This document shows positions 20,679 through 29,823 of a stretch of 64,000 nucleotides of DNA, piece after piece. This DNA comes from Mycobacterium sp. BK086 (lineage in GTDB: Bacteria; Actinomycetota; Actinomycetes; Mycobacteriales; Mycobacteriaceae), in assembly GCA_004362315.1 (NCBI GenBank), contig SNWL01000003.1, forward strand, positions 682,001 through 746,000. Direction: 5' to 3'. A program made the translations under genes and the position numbers. The stretch's first letter is position 1. Every line of letters starts with the position of its first letter. The notes under the pieces were generated by a model. It worked only from the letters and a program-made list of their open reading frames with translations. It had not been told where the DNA came from and did no database searches.

Positions 20679-21621
20679 TCGTGCTGAAGAGTTCGGCCAT
20701 CTCGTCGGCCGGCCCCGACGGCACCGTGTAGTCGCGTTCGTCGCGGATCTCACCGAGGTGGTCGCGGACATCCTCGACCGAGAGCCCCGGGGCGTAGTAG
20801 CCCTTGGTTCTGCCGATGAAGAAGCGCGCGACATGTCCGGCGCCGACGGTGAAGATCTCGCCGGTGACCGGGCAGTCGTCGTGGGCGAGATAGGCCACTA
20901 CGGGCGCGACGTGTGCGGGGTCGAGCCGGTCGAGGAAGGGGCGCATGATCTCCTCGGCCGCCGCGACGGCGGCCGGATCGTCGAGTTGGGCGACATTACC
21001 CAGCGAGTAGTCCAGCATCCGCGTCGCGGCGATGGGCGCGATCGCGTTGACCCTGATGTCGACGTCGGCGCTCTCCGCGGCGAGCACCCGCGTCAGTCCG
21101 ATCAGTCCGGTCTTGGCGGCGCCGTAATTGCTCATCCGCGACGATCCGAGAATGCCTGCGGCAGAACAGGTATTGACAATGCGGCCGTAGCCGGCCGCTC
21201 TCATCGCCGTCCATGCGGGCCGCGTGACGAAGAAAGCTCCCTTGAGGTGCACGTCCAGCAGCGGACTGAAGATCTCCTCAGTCATCTCTTCAAAGGGCGA
21301 ATCACGCACCGTCCCAGCATTGTTCACCAGGATGTCGATCCGGCCCCAGGCGTTCAGCGCGGTGTCGATGATCGCCTGTCCGCCGTCGCCCGTCGCAACG
21401 GTGTTGGTGTCGGCGATGGCTTCGCCACCGTTGTCGATGATCTCGCGGACTGTCGCGTTCGCGGCGCCGGTTTCCGATCCGTCGCCGGTCACCGACCCGC
21501 CCAGGTCGTTGACGACGACGCGGGCGCCGCGCGCGGCGAGCAACAACGCGTATTCTCGGCCCAGTCCCCGGCCCGCTCCGGTGATGACGGCGACCCGGCC
21601 GTCGAATCGCAGTTCGCTCAC
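20665..21621 (-). CDS. SDR family oxidoreductase (multifunctional beta-oxidation/17-beta-HSD4-like)
   Basis: The 318-residue SDR has TGAGRGLGREYALLLA, NDLGG, NNAG, Ser in NTCSAAGILGS and YGAAKTG. The NDLGG motif and a C-terminal extension (FFIGRTKGYYAPGLSVEDV...) place it with hydroxyacyl-CoA or steroid dehydrogenases related to peroxisomal HSD17B4. The start is a GTG overlapping the TetR stop by GTGA, making it the third gene of a P450-TetR-SDR operon. The substrate may be a lipid or terpenoid acted on by the P450; that is inference. Confidence 0.85.
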   Translation of the reverse strand: MSELRFDGRVAVITGAGRGLGREYALLLAARGARVVVNDLGGSVTGDGSETGAANATVREIIDNGGEAIADTNTVATGDGGQAIIDTALNAWGRIDILVNNAGTVRDSPFEEMTEEIFSPLLDVHLKGAFFVTRPAWTAMRAAGYGRIVNTCSAAGILGSSRMSNYGAAKTGLIGLTRVLAAESADVDIRVNAIAPIAATRMLDYSLGNVAQLDDPAAVAAAEEIMRPFLDRLDPAHVAPVVAYLAHDDCPVTGEIFTVGAGHVARFFIGRTKGYYAPGLSVEDVRDHLGEIRDERDYTVPSGPADEMAELFSTIMGG

Positions 21622-22232
21622 AGCGGCCAGCTGTCCGGGATGGGCGCGCGCCGAAGTGCCACCGAGGGAGGCAATTTGCGTGGCTCCGGTGTGGTGATCG
21701 CGTCGAGCATCAGTGCGACGTAGCGGCGGGAGCCATCGCTGCCGGGGTCCATGGTCCACAGCACGCTGTTGAGCATCGCGATGATGCGGGGCAGGTCATC
21801 GGCGACGAGGTCGGCACGCACCAGGCCGGCCTCCTGGGCGCGGCGGGTCAGGTCGTAGAGCGCCTCGTCGAGCCGCACCGACACGTTGTCCAGTGCGTCA
21901 GCCTTTCTGGCCGCCGCGAGGATGCTGTGCTCGCGCGCGCCAAGCGCGATCGCGGCCTCGATGAGATCGGCGAGCCCGCGCAGCGGGTTGCGGTTGTTCA
22001 CCGCTTTTTCGATTGCGGGAGAGAGATTTTCGGCAATGCTCTGATCCAGCACGGCTCTGATCAGAGCAGCCTTGGTGGGAAACCGGCGATACAGCGTGCG
22101 CTCGCCGACTCCGGCCCGGCTGGCGACAAGCTCCATCTGCGCGTCCGGTCCGACCTCGGCGTACACCTCGCGGGCCGCGCGCAGTATCCGCTCGGCGTTG
22201 CGTGCGGCGTCTGCTCGTACTCCGGCGATCAC
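21618..22232 (-). CDS. TetR family regulator of the P450 operon
   Basis: This 204-residue TetR protein has the N-terminal helix-turn-helix ERILRAAREVYAEVGPDAQMELVASRAGVGERTLYRRF (residues 13-50). The GTG start overlaps the P450 stop by GTGA, and its own stop overlaps the SDR start, so all three are translationally coupled. It probably represses its own operon and perhaps the divergent DUF1254 gene through the two GACAGTnnACTGTC sites at 23446 and 23489. That link is inferred from proximity and operator symmetry. Confidence 0.87.
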   Translation of the reverse strand: MIAGVRADAARNAERILRAAREVYAEVGPDAQMELVASRAGVGERTLYRRFPTKAALIRAVLDQSIAENLSPAIEKAVNNRNPLRGLADLIEAAIALGAREHSILAAARKADALDNVSVRLDEALYDLTRRAQEAGLVRADLVADDLPRIIAMLNSVLWTMDPGSDGSRRYVALMLDAITTPEPRKLPPSVALRRAPIPDSWPL

Positions 22233-23422
22233 CAGGTGACCGGGAGTTCCTTGAGACGCCAAATGGCTTGGTCGTTCATGAAGTCCAAGTCCTCCTCCGG
22301 TACCGCCAGCCGCAGCGTTGGGAGCCGGCGCGCCAGCGAGGTCAGCGCGATCTGCAACTCCGTACGTGCCAGGTTCTGACCGACACACTGGTGGATCCCG
22401 TACCCGAACGCAAGATGCCCGCGGTTGTTGCGGTCGACATCGAAGAGCTCGGGACGCGCGGTGAACACCGGATCATAATTGCCCGCAGTCAGGTTCATCA
22501 TCACGTGGTCGCCTTTGCTGATCAGCTGCCCGCCGAGTTCGAAGTCCTCGGTGGCGACTCGGTCGACCAGTCCACTGTGCACAATCGTCAAGTAGCGCAA
22601 CAATTCATCGACAACCTGAAGACCGGCCGCCGAGTCGCCATCCCGCAGGATCGCGAAGGCGTCCGGATTCTTCAGCAGCACCAACGTCCCCAGCCCGATC
22701 ATGCTGGCGGTGGTCTCGTGACCGGCCTGCAGCATGACCCATCCGGTCATTGCGGCCGTCATCACGGAGATATCACCGTTCGCGACATTCTCGTTCATCA
22801 AGCGGGACAACAGATCATCACCCGGCTCAGTCTTCTTGCGCTGCAATAGTTCGGTGATGTAGTTGATCATCGTCATGATCGATTCGATCCGCTGCTCGTC
22901 GGTGGTCTTGACGTCCAGCCCGGCGACGCTGTGTTCCTCGAAGAACTCGTGGTCTTCGTAGGGCACCCCCAGCAGCAGGCAGATCACCAGCGACGGAACG
23001 GGTAGCGCGAAATCGCGCACGAGGTCGCTCGGTGGCCCGGCCGCAATCATGGCGTCCAGGAATCCGTCGACGAGCTTCTGGATGTCGGGTGCCATCTCCT
23101 TGGCCCGCCGCACAGTGAAGTCTCGGGTCAGCATGCGGCGCAAGCGGTTGTGTTCGGGATCGTCGGTCCGGGCGAAGAACACCGGCGTCTCGTCATCGTC
23201 ACCGGTGACCTTGGTCGAGTCCGGAAGCGAGTTGGCGCTCAGACGGGGGTCGGTCAGCGCAGCGCGGATCTCCTCGTATCTACTGACCACCCACGCCGAC
23301 TCCCCGGTGAACAAGTTGGTTGCGTGGCACAGCCCCGGGTCCTCGCGCCACCGCGCGAAGTCGGCCGGTGGATCAAGCGGGCACCCGGACGAACGCGGCG
23401 CCGGCATCGTTGGGGTGGCCAC
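22229..23422 (-). CDS. Cytochrome P450
   Basis: This 397-residue soluble P450 shows the oxygen-binding I-helix AGHETTAS and the heme loop FGYGIHQCVGQNLAR with axial Cys346. Bacterial P450s of this class need separate ferredoxin and reductase partners, none of which is encoded here. The N-terminus MATPTMPAPRSSGCPLDPP resembles CYP105/CYP107-type actinobacterial enzymes. It is the first gene of an operon with TetR and SDR genes and is transcribed away from 23531 across a 108-base region with two operators. The substrate is unknown. Confidence 0.93.
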   Translation of the reverse strand: MATPTMPAPRSSGCPLDPPADFARWREDPGLCHATNLFTGESAWVVSRYEEIRAALTDPRLSANSLPDSTKVTGDDDETPVFFARTDDPEHNRLRRMLTRDFTVRRAKEMAPDIQKLVDGFLDAMIAAGPPSDLVRDFALPVPSLVICLLLGVPYEDHEFFEEHSVAGLDVKTTDEQRIESIMTMINYITELLQRKKTEPGDDLLSRLMNENVANGDISVMTAAMTGWVMLQAGHETTASMIGLGTLVLLKNPDAFAILRDGDSAAGLQVVDELLRYLTIVHSGLVDRVATEDFELGGQLISKGDHVMMNLTAGNYDPVFTARPELFDVDRNNRGHLAFGYGIHQCVGQNLARTELQIALTSLARRLPTLRLAVPEEDLDFMNDQAIWRLKELPVTW

Positions 23423-23445
23423 GGCATCTCCTCACGTCGATATCC

Positions 23446-23459
23446 GACAGTGGACTGTC
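23446..23459. promoter_or_regulatory. Operator 1, inverted repeat GACAGT-GG-ACTGTC
   Basis: This perfect 14-base palindrome with a two-base spacer shares its arms with operator 2, whose centre is 44 bases away. It lies 24 bases upstream of the P450 start codon. It is a probable binding site for the operon's TetR regulator. Confidence 0.7.
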
Positions 23460-23488
23460 ATTTCGGCCGAGCGTAGACAGCCGCTAAG

Positions 23489-23504
23489 TGACAGTCAACT
23501 GTCA
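23489..23504. promoter_or_regulatory. Operator 2, inverted repeat TGACAGT-CA-ACTGTCA
   Basis: A perfect 16-base palindrome contains the same core as operator 1. It lies 27 bases upstream of the divergent DUF1254/DUF1214 gene. The pair could allow one TetR protein to control both directions. Confidence 0.72.
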
Positions 23505-23530
23505 GTGACGGAAGGGCCTAGCCTGAACAG

Positions 23531-24484
23531 ATGGCCAGCACCGAGGCAGTCACCGCCGACAACTTCACCCGCGCCGAATCCGACCTGTACTTCAGCCACA
23601 TCGCCGAAGACGACGGGTTCGGGCAGTTCATGCACTATCGCGAGCTGAGTCCGATCGACCACCAACGAGTCATCCGGCAGAACCGCGACACCCTGTACTC
23701 GGCCTCGGTGTTCGACCTCGCGGCCGGCCCGGTCACCGTCACGCTGCCCGACGCGGGCCCGCGCTTCCTGTCGGCGCAGATCATCACCGAGGACCATTAC
23801 GTGCCGCGGGTGATCTACGGCGAGGGCCAGGTTCGGTTGACGCGCGAGGAGATCGGCACGCGGTATGCGGTGGTGGCGGTGCGAATCCTGGTCGACCCGA
23901 ACGATCCTGACGACCTGCCGGTCGTACACCGGTTGCAGGACGCCATCGGGGTCCAGCAGGGCAGCCGGGGTCAGTTCGAGATCCCGTCGTGGGATCCCGT
24001 CAGCCAGAACACCGTCCGCCAGGCGCTGCTGACACTGGCCACCACGCTGACCGACACCAAGCGGATGTTCGGCACCCGCGAGAGCACCGACCCGGTCCGG
24101 CACCTGATCGGCTCGGCCTCGGCCTGGGGCGGCAATCCCGAGAGCGACGCGTTCTACCTGACGATCACCCCGAAAGACAACGACGGCAACACGATTCATC
24201 GCCTGACCGTCAAAGACGTTCCCGTCGATGGGTTCTGGTCGGTCACTGTCTACAACAAGGACGGCTATTTCACCGCCAACCCGTTGAACCGCTACTCCTT
24301 CAACAGCCTGACCGCGGTGCCCGACGCCGACGGCGCCACCACCATCCAGTTCGGTGGCTGCCGCGACGACACTGCCAACTGCCTGCCCATCACACCGGGC
24401 TGGAACTACCTGGTCCGCCTGTATCGGCCGCGGCCCGCAATCCTCAACGGCGACTGGACTTTTCCCGCCGCCCAACCCGTGTGA
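23531..24484 (+). CDS. DUF1254/DUF1214 domain protein
   Basis: The 317-residue protein has an N-terminal DUF1254 region (RAESDLYFSHIAEDDGFGQF, VIRQNRDTLYSASVFDL) and a C-terminal DUF1214 region (WSVTVYNKDGYFTANPLNRYSFNS, WNYLVRLYRP). No signal peptide is seen, although many relatives are secreted. No biochemical function is established for the family. Its divergent placement across two TetR-type operators from a cytochrome P450 suggests co-regulation with that operon. Confidence 0.85.
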   Translation: MASTEAVTADNFTRAESDLYFSHIAEDDGFGQFMHYRELSPIDHQRVIRQNRDTLYSASVFDLAAGPVTVTLPDAGPRFLSAQIITEDHYVPRVIYGEGQVRLTREEIGTRYAVVAVRILVDPNDPDDLPVVHRLQDAIGVQQGSRGQFEIPSWDPVSQNTVRQALLTLATTLTDTKRMFGTRESTDPVRHLIGSASAWGGNPESDAFYLTITPKDNDGNTIHRLTVKDVPVDGFWSVTVYNKDGYFTANPLNRYSFNSLTAVPDADGATTIQFGGCRDDTANCLPITPGWNYLVRLYRPRPAILNGDWTFPAAQPV

Positions 24485-24487
24485 GGC

Positions 24488-24939
24488 TCACTCCCCCATC
24501 AGCGTCGCCGCCACGGTCGCACCGAGGTTCCAGCACGCCTCGACGTCTGCCTTGGCCGGCTTGCCCGCAACCACGACCGTCTCGGCCGCCTTTACCCAGC
24601 CCAATCCGGCGGTGATGCCGTCGATGGCCCGTTCGGCGCCCTCGGTGCCCTCATTGCCGTGCAGGTAGACGCCGAACGGCCGACCGCGGGTGGAGTCCAG
24701 TAGCTGGTAGTACGACTGGTCGAAGGCATGTTTGAGTGCGCCGCTGATGTAGCCGAGGTTGGCCGGTGTGCCCAGCAGGTAGCCGTCGGCCTCCAGCATC
24801 TCGGCCGACGAACACGTGAGCGCCGGCCGGCGAACGACTTCCACACCCTCGATGTCGGGATCGGTCGCGCCCGCGAGCACCGCCTCGAACATCTCCTGGC
24901 AGTGCGGAGACGGCGTGTGGTGCACGATCAGCAGCCGCT

Positions 24940-24943
<4 letters not shown>
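24488..24943 (-). CDS. Flavodoxin-like NADPH-dependent FMN protein, Rv2771c-like
   Basis: This 151-residue flavodoxin-fold protein has an N-terminal beta strand and phosphate loop MKRLLIVHHTPSPHCQEMFEAV and the FMN-contacting loop GTPANLGYISGALKHAFDQ near residues 58-76. It is likely an FMN-binding oxidoreductase. The ATG overlaps the stop of the preceding gene by ATGA, completing a dapB - TPR/membrane protein - flavodoxin chain as in M. tuberculosis Rv2773c-Rv2771c. The partner and substrate are unknown. Confidence 0.85.
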
Positions 24944-26138
<1,195 letters not shown>

Positions 26139-26150
26139 CTAGTCGGCGGA

Positions 26151-26414
26151 CTATCGCACCAGGGTGGACAGACCGGCGTAGGCGACGGCGACGAAGACGA
26201 CCCCGAAGAGCGCTGCCGCGAACATTCCCTCGGCGACCGGCACGAGCCGCCGGAATCTGACCGAGAGAAGCACGACCACGCCACCGAGAACCGCCGCATA
26301 CGCCGGCGCGAACAGCCAGTAATAGACCAAGGGCGTCGCTGCCATCGCGAACAATCCGAGCAACAGGCCGATCACCAGCGGCGCGAGTCGAGGCGCAGCC
26401 GGTTCCCAGGACAT
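26151..26414 (-). CDS. Small membrane protein (87 aa)
   Basis: This short protein is almost wholly hydrophobic, with about three membrane helices: APLVIGLLLGLFAMAATPLVYYW, YAAVLGGVVVLLSV and GMFAAALFGVVFVAVAYAG. The ATG at 26414 overlaps the stop of the 105-residue gene as TGATG, so the two are coupled. No family is recognised. The frame is open for 42 codons upstream, but those are Arg-rich and overlap the neighbouring gene. Confidence 0.7.
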   Translation of the reverse strand: MSWEPAAPRLAPLVIGLLLGLFAMAATPLVYYWLFAPAYAAVLGGVVVLLSVRFRRLVPVAEGMFAAALFGVVFVAVAYAGLSTLVR

Positions 26415-26731
26415 CACAGCCTCCACAGCCAGGACTGCAGCGCAACGGTGCCGACCACGATCCATCCGGACAGCGCGCAGAGAACCAGCGCCAGCCCCAC
26501 GGTGCGCACCAACGACCGCAGCAGCAGAAGCAGTGCGCAACCCACGAACAGGGTCAAAGCGCTGGTCGCGACGAAGGTGAGGAGGTCGGCCGGGGTCATC
26601 CAGCCCCGGTGGGTCGGGCCGTGTTCATGAGCGGTCACGAGCGTCGACAACAGCCCCCAATAAACACCACCGAGCACGGCTCCGAAAAAGACCGCCAACC
26701 TGTATTGAATGCCGGATCGCTGCTCTGTCAT
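26414..26731 (-). CDS. Small membrane protein (105 aa)
   Basis: The three-helix protein (about residues 10-31, 47-68 and 73-100) has a His-containing loop AHEHGPTHRGW between helices 1 and 2. It has a near-perfect Shine-Dalgarno AAAGGAGGTGG at 26735-26745, unusual in this GC-rich genome, which suggests strong translation. It is coupled (TGATG) to the following 87-residue membrane protein, and the pair probably works as a complex. No function is recognised. Confidence 0.75.
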   Translation of the reverse strand: MTEQRSGIQYRLAVFFGAVLGGVYWGLLSTLVTAHEHGPTHRGWMTPADLLTFVATSALTLFVGCALLLLLRSLVRTVGLALVLCALSGWIVVGTVALQSWLWRL

Positions 26732-26866
26732 CGGCCACCTCCTTTGCCGCGTTGAGCAAAAGCTAGGCGATCGGCCGACACCGCACTAGTCACCCTGACT
26801 CAATGCGGCAAACCCCGCTCACAGAAGGTTGCCAGGTCCTACCATCGCCAGTGGGGAGGTCGGGGG

Positions 26867-27814
26867 ATGTTCAAACAAGCAGGCTTGGCCGTGCTGATGA
26901 GTGCCGCACTCATCACGTCGGCCCCAATGGGTAATGCCGCGACGGTTCTGACACTCGAGGGCGGCTTTGTCGGCATGCAGCACATCTGGCACTTCGTGCC
27001 GCAGCAGCTGCAGGGCGATCTGTGTAAATCGCCCAACCACTGTCAGCCGGTCGACTATTTCGCATTTCCGGGTGGCGCCTTCACCGATTCGGGCGCGGCG
27101 AAAGTCGTACAGGCGATCGATGCGTTGCCCGACGACGAGCAAATCATCCTGTTCGGGCACAGTCAGGGCGGCCAGGTCGTCTACTCCGATCTGCGCCGGT
27201 TTGCCGCCGACCCGTCCAGCGCCCCGGACCCGTCGCGGCTGACGTGGGTGTCGATCGGCAATCCGGAGAACCCCTACGGGGGCCGGCGGAACAAGACCGA
27301 GACCCCCAATCAGTGGCTTCCGCCCGACACCGCCTACACGGGCATCGAGGTGATCCGGCAATACGACGGCTGGGCCGACTGGCCCGATGATCCGCGCAAT
27401 CTGCTCGCGGTCGCCAACGCCGTCGTCGGGATGTTCTCCATCCACGTCGATTACAAGAACGTCGATCTCGACGACCCGAACAACGTCCGCTTCACCCCCG
27501 AGGTGAACGGGCAGCCGGGCAACGTCACCTACGTGTGGTCGCCCACCAAGACGCTGCCGCTGGTGGCGTGGGCCGGACCGCTGGCCCCGGCGCTGGACAA
27601 TGCGCTGCGGCCGATCATCGAGAAGGCCTACCACCGGCCGGTCGACATTCCCGATCCCACCCCGCCATCGTCGGCCGCCGTCACAACAGCCCAAAAGAGC
27701 ACCGCACCAACGAAATCGACGGGATCAGTCAAGCGCGCCGGTGGGAAATCCAATGCGAAGCCCGCGAGTGGACCTAAACCGAAAGGCACGGCGTCCTCGG
27801 CTCGACACAACTGA
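26867..27814 (+). CDS. Secreted PE-PPE domain serine hydrolase without a PE/PPE leader
   Basis: The 315-residue protein has an N-terminal signal peptide (about residues 1-24, ending in GNAA) and then a PE-PPE-type alpha/beta hydrolase domain with the nucleophile elbow GHSQGG (Ser99) and VSIGNPENPYGG. In M. tuberculosis this domain is often fused to PE or PPE regions; here it is directly exported. It ends with a low-complexity Ala/Lys/Ser/Thr/Pro tail (about 263-315), basic and probably cell-wall-associated. Likely esterase or acyltransferase activity on a lipid, by family. Confidence 0.82.
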   Translation: MFKQAGLAVLMSAALITSAPMGNAATVLTLEGGFVGMQHIWHFVPQQLQGDLCKSPNHCQPVDYFAFPGGAFTDSGAAKVVQAIDALPDDEQIILFGHSQGGQVVYSDLRRFAADPSSAPDPSRLTWVSIGNPENPYGGRRNKTETPNQWLPPDTAYTGIEVIRQYDGWADWPDDPRNLLAVANAVVGMFSIHVDYKNVDLDDPNNVRFTPEVNGQPGNVTYVWSPTKTLPLVAWAGPLAPALDNALRPIIEKAYHRPVDIPDPTPPSSAAVTTAQKSTAPTKSTGSVKRAGGKSNAKPASGPKPKGTASSARHN

Positions 27815-27849
27815 GTTTTCTGTCGGTGGTCCGGAGTAGTCTTTCGAAC

Positions 27850-29217
27850 ATGGGTTCGATCGACGGCTTGTTGGATGCGCTCGACGATGTCGTCGCGTCC
27901 ATCGCCGCGGTCGATCTCGAGACCTTGCCCCCGCCGAAGCGGTTCGCAGTGTTGGCACGGATGGAGACGGCCCAGCGAATCCAGGCGGCGACGTCCCATG
28001 CCGGAGTGGCCAGCCTGAAACAGTTCCAGGGCTGCCCGCCGGTCGGCATTGCGCTGGCCGATGCATTGCGGATCAGTCCGCGTGAGGCCCGGCGGCGGAT
28101 GCGGGATGCAGAGCAGTTGGCGCCGCGCACCACGTTGACCGGGCAGCCCCTACCGCCCGTCCTGCCGGCAACAGCTGAAGCGTGGAACGACGGGCAGCTC
28201 GATGGTGAGCATCTACGGGTGATCCAGAAGTTCTTCCGCGAGCTGCCCGATCATGTGCCACCGACCGAGGTGGAGAAGGCCGAACGCTCGCTGGCGCAGA
28301 AAGCGGCAGTGCTGCGGCCGGATCAGCTGGAGAAGGTCGCACACCGACTGGCGTTGCATCTGAATCCCGACGGAAAGTTCTCCGACGTTGACCGGGCGCG
28401 CAAGCGTGGCTTCGTTTGGTGCGGCGGCCAACAGGTCGACGGGATGAGTGTGGGCCGGTTGATCGCCGACCCGGAGTTGCGGTCGGAGTTGGATGCGTGG
28501 TTCGCGAAGTTCGCCGCTCCGGGCGTGTGCAATCCCGACGACCAGAATCCGACGACGAGTCCCACAGATGAAATGGCCGAACGCGATTCGCGCACCTACG
28601 GGCAGCGCCAACACGACGCTCTCAAGGCGTTGGTGCGTGGCCGGCTTGGGGATCCGAAACTGGGGCAGCACAACGGCTTACCCGTGACAGTGATTGCGAC
28701 GGCCACCATCCAAGATCTCCAGGAAAAGACCGGGCATGCGGTGACCGCGGCTGGCACGCTGCTGCCGATCCCGGACCTGATCCGGATGGCCAGCTATGCC
28801 TACCACTACCTCGCGTTGTTCGACGGCGTCAACGGGCGAGCGTTATGGCTGGGCCGTGATCGACGGTTCGCCACCGCCGACCAGCGAATCATCCTGCACT
28901 CCAAGGACCTTGGTTGTACACGGCCCGGCTGTGATGCACCCGCCTATCACACCGTGGTCCATCACGCCGCCCAAGACTGGAAGAACGGCGGCAAAACCGA
29001 CATCAACGACCTGGGCCTCGCCTGCCCACCCGACAATCAACTCGTCGAAACCGGTGGCTGGGAAACCAGAAAACTCCCCAACGGCGACACCGAATGGATC
29101 CCACCACCCGACCTGCCCATGCTCAAAGGCGGCGTCAACGACTACCACCACCCTGAACGACTACTGGGCACCGACAGCGACCCGCCGTCCGGTGGCGCGG
29201 GCAATGACGCCGCCTAG
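27850..29217 (+). CDS. DUF222 / 13E12-family protein with HNH-like endonuclease domain
   Basis: The 455-residue member of the mycobacterial 13E12 (REP13E12) protein family has an N-terminal DUF222 region rich in charged helices (RISPREARRRMRDAEQLAPR). The C-terminal HNH-like region reads CTRPGCDAPAYHTVVHHAAQDW, then TDINDLGLACPPDNQL. The first HH and the Asn of HNH are present; the final His position reads as Asn/Gln, so cleavage activity is uncertain. Such genes occur in many copies per mycobacterial genome and are linked to mobile or phage attachment regions. The ATG at 27850 (MGSIDGLLDALDDV) is used. Its stop lies in a CTAG shared with aldR. Confidence 0.82.
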   Translation: MGSIDGLLDALDDVVASIAAVDLETLPPPKRFAVLARMETAQRIQAATSHAGVASLKQFQGCPPVGIALADALRISPREARRRMRDAEQLAPRTTLTGQPLPPVLPATAEAWNDGQLDGEHLRVIQKFFRELPDHVPPTEVEKAERSLAQKAAVLRPDQLEKVAHRLALHLNPDGKFSDVDRARKRGFVWCGGQQVDGMSVGRLIADPELRSELDAWFAKFAAPGVCNPDDQNPTTSPTDEMAERDSRTYGQRQHDALKALVRGRLGDPKLGQHNGLPVTVIATATIQDLQEKTGHAVTAAGTLLPIPDLIRMASYAYHYLALFDGVNGRALWLGRDRRFATADQRIILHSKDLGCTRPGCDAPAYHTVVHHAAQDWKNGGKTDINDLGLACPPDNQLVETGGWETRKLPNGDTEWIPPPDLPMLKGGVNDYHHPERLLGTDSDPPSGGAGNDAA

Positions 29218-29729
29218 AGCGGCGCGGCGCCGCGCAGGTGTTCGAAGATGAGCGACGTCTGGGTGCCTGCCACATCGGGGTCAGCGTTGAGGTTCTCGAC
29301 CACGAACGAGCGCAGATCGTCGGTGTCGCGGGCGGCCACGTGAATGATGAAGTCCTCGGCGCCGGCCAGGAAGTAGACGTCCATCACCTGGGGCTTGCGC
29401 CGGATCTTCTGGATGAAGGTGTGAATCCGGCCGCGGGCGTTGGATTGCAGGCTCACCGAGATCATCGCCTGCAGCGAGAGCCCGATCGCCGACGGATCGA
29501 TATCGGTGTAGAAACCGCGGATCACGCCGACGTCCTGGAGCCGCCGCACCCGCCCGTGACAGGTCGACGGGGCGATGCCCACCGCATCGGCCAGTGCACT
29601 GTTGGACATCCGCGCATCGGCGTGCAACGCCGCCAGAATCCGGCGGTCGACGTCGTCCAGCTCGGCGGCCCGAACATTCTTCGGAGCAGCGGACGATCCG
29701 ACATCAGTTTTCGTCGATCCTTCGGACAT
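29214..29729 (-). CDS. aldR: Lrp/AsnC family regulator AldR
   Basis: This 171-residue Lrp/AsnC regulator has an N-terminal winged helix (about residues 24-75: LDDVDRRILAALHADARMSNSALADAVGIAPSTCHGRVRRL) and a C-terminal RAM amino-acid-sensing domain (about 85-165). It is divergent to ald, exactly as AldR (Rv2779c) in M. tuberculosis. There it represses ald and activates it in the presence of alanine. The stop is shared with the DUF222 gene. Confidence 0.92.
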   Translation of the reverse strand: MSEGSTKTDVGSSAAPKNVRAAELDDVDRRILAALHADARMSNSALADAVGIAPSTCHGRVRRLQDVGVIRGFYTDIDPSAIGLSLQAMISVSLQSNARGRIHTFIQKIRRKPQVMDVYFLAGAEDFIIHVAARDTDDLRSFVVENLNADPDVAGTQTSLIFEHLRGAAPL

Positions 29730-29823
29730 AGCGACATATTAATGAATTTTCGTCGTCATGATTGCGATCACACCGAAAGTTCTTCACAATTCTTCTAAGC
29801 CAATTCCCGAACTAGGAGCGATC
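29730..29823. promoter_or_regulatory. aldR-ald divergent control region
   Basis: These 94 bases include an unusually AT-rich stretch around 29735-29760 (ATATTAATGAATTTTC), which stands out in this GC-rich DNA and fits DNA bent by an Lrp-type regulator. A short AGGAG (29814-29818) lies five bases before the ald ATG. Individual AldR sites cannot be assigned from sequence alone. Confidence 0.5.

Noticed and set aside
27850-29217. Possible insertion sequence
   Set aside because: The DUF222/HNH gene belongs to a family associated with mobile regions, but no terminal inverted repeats or target duplications were seen around it.
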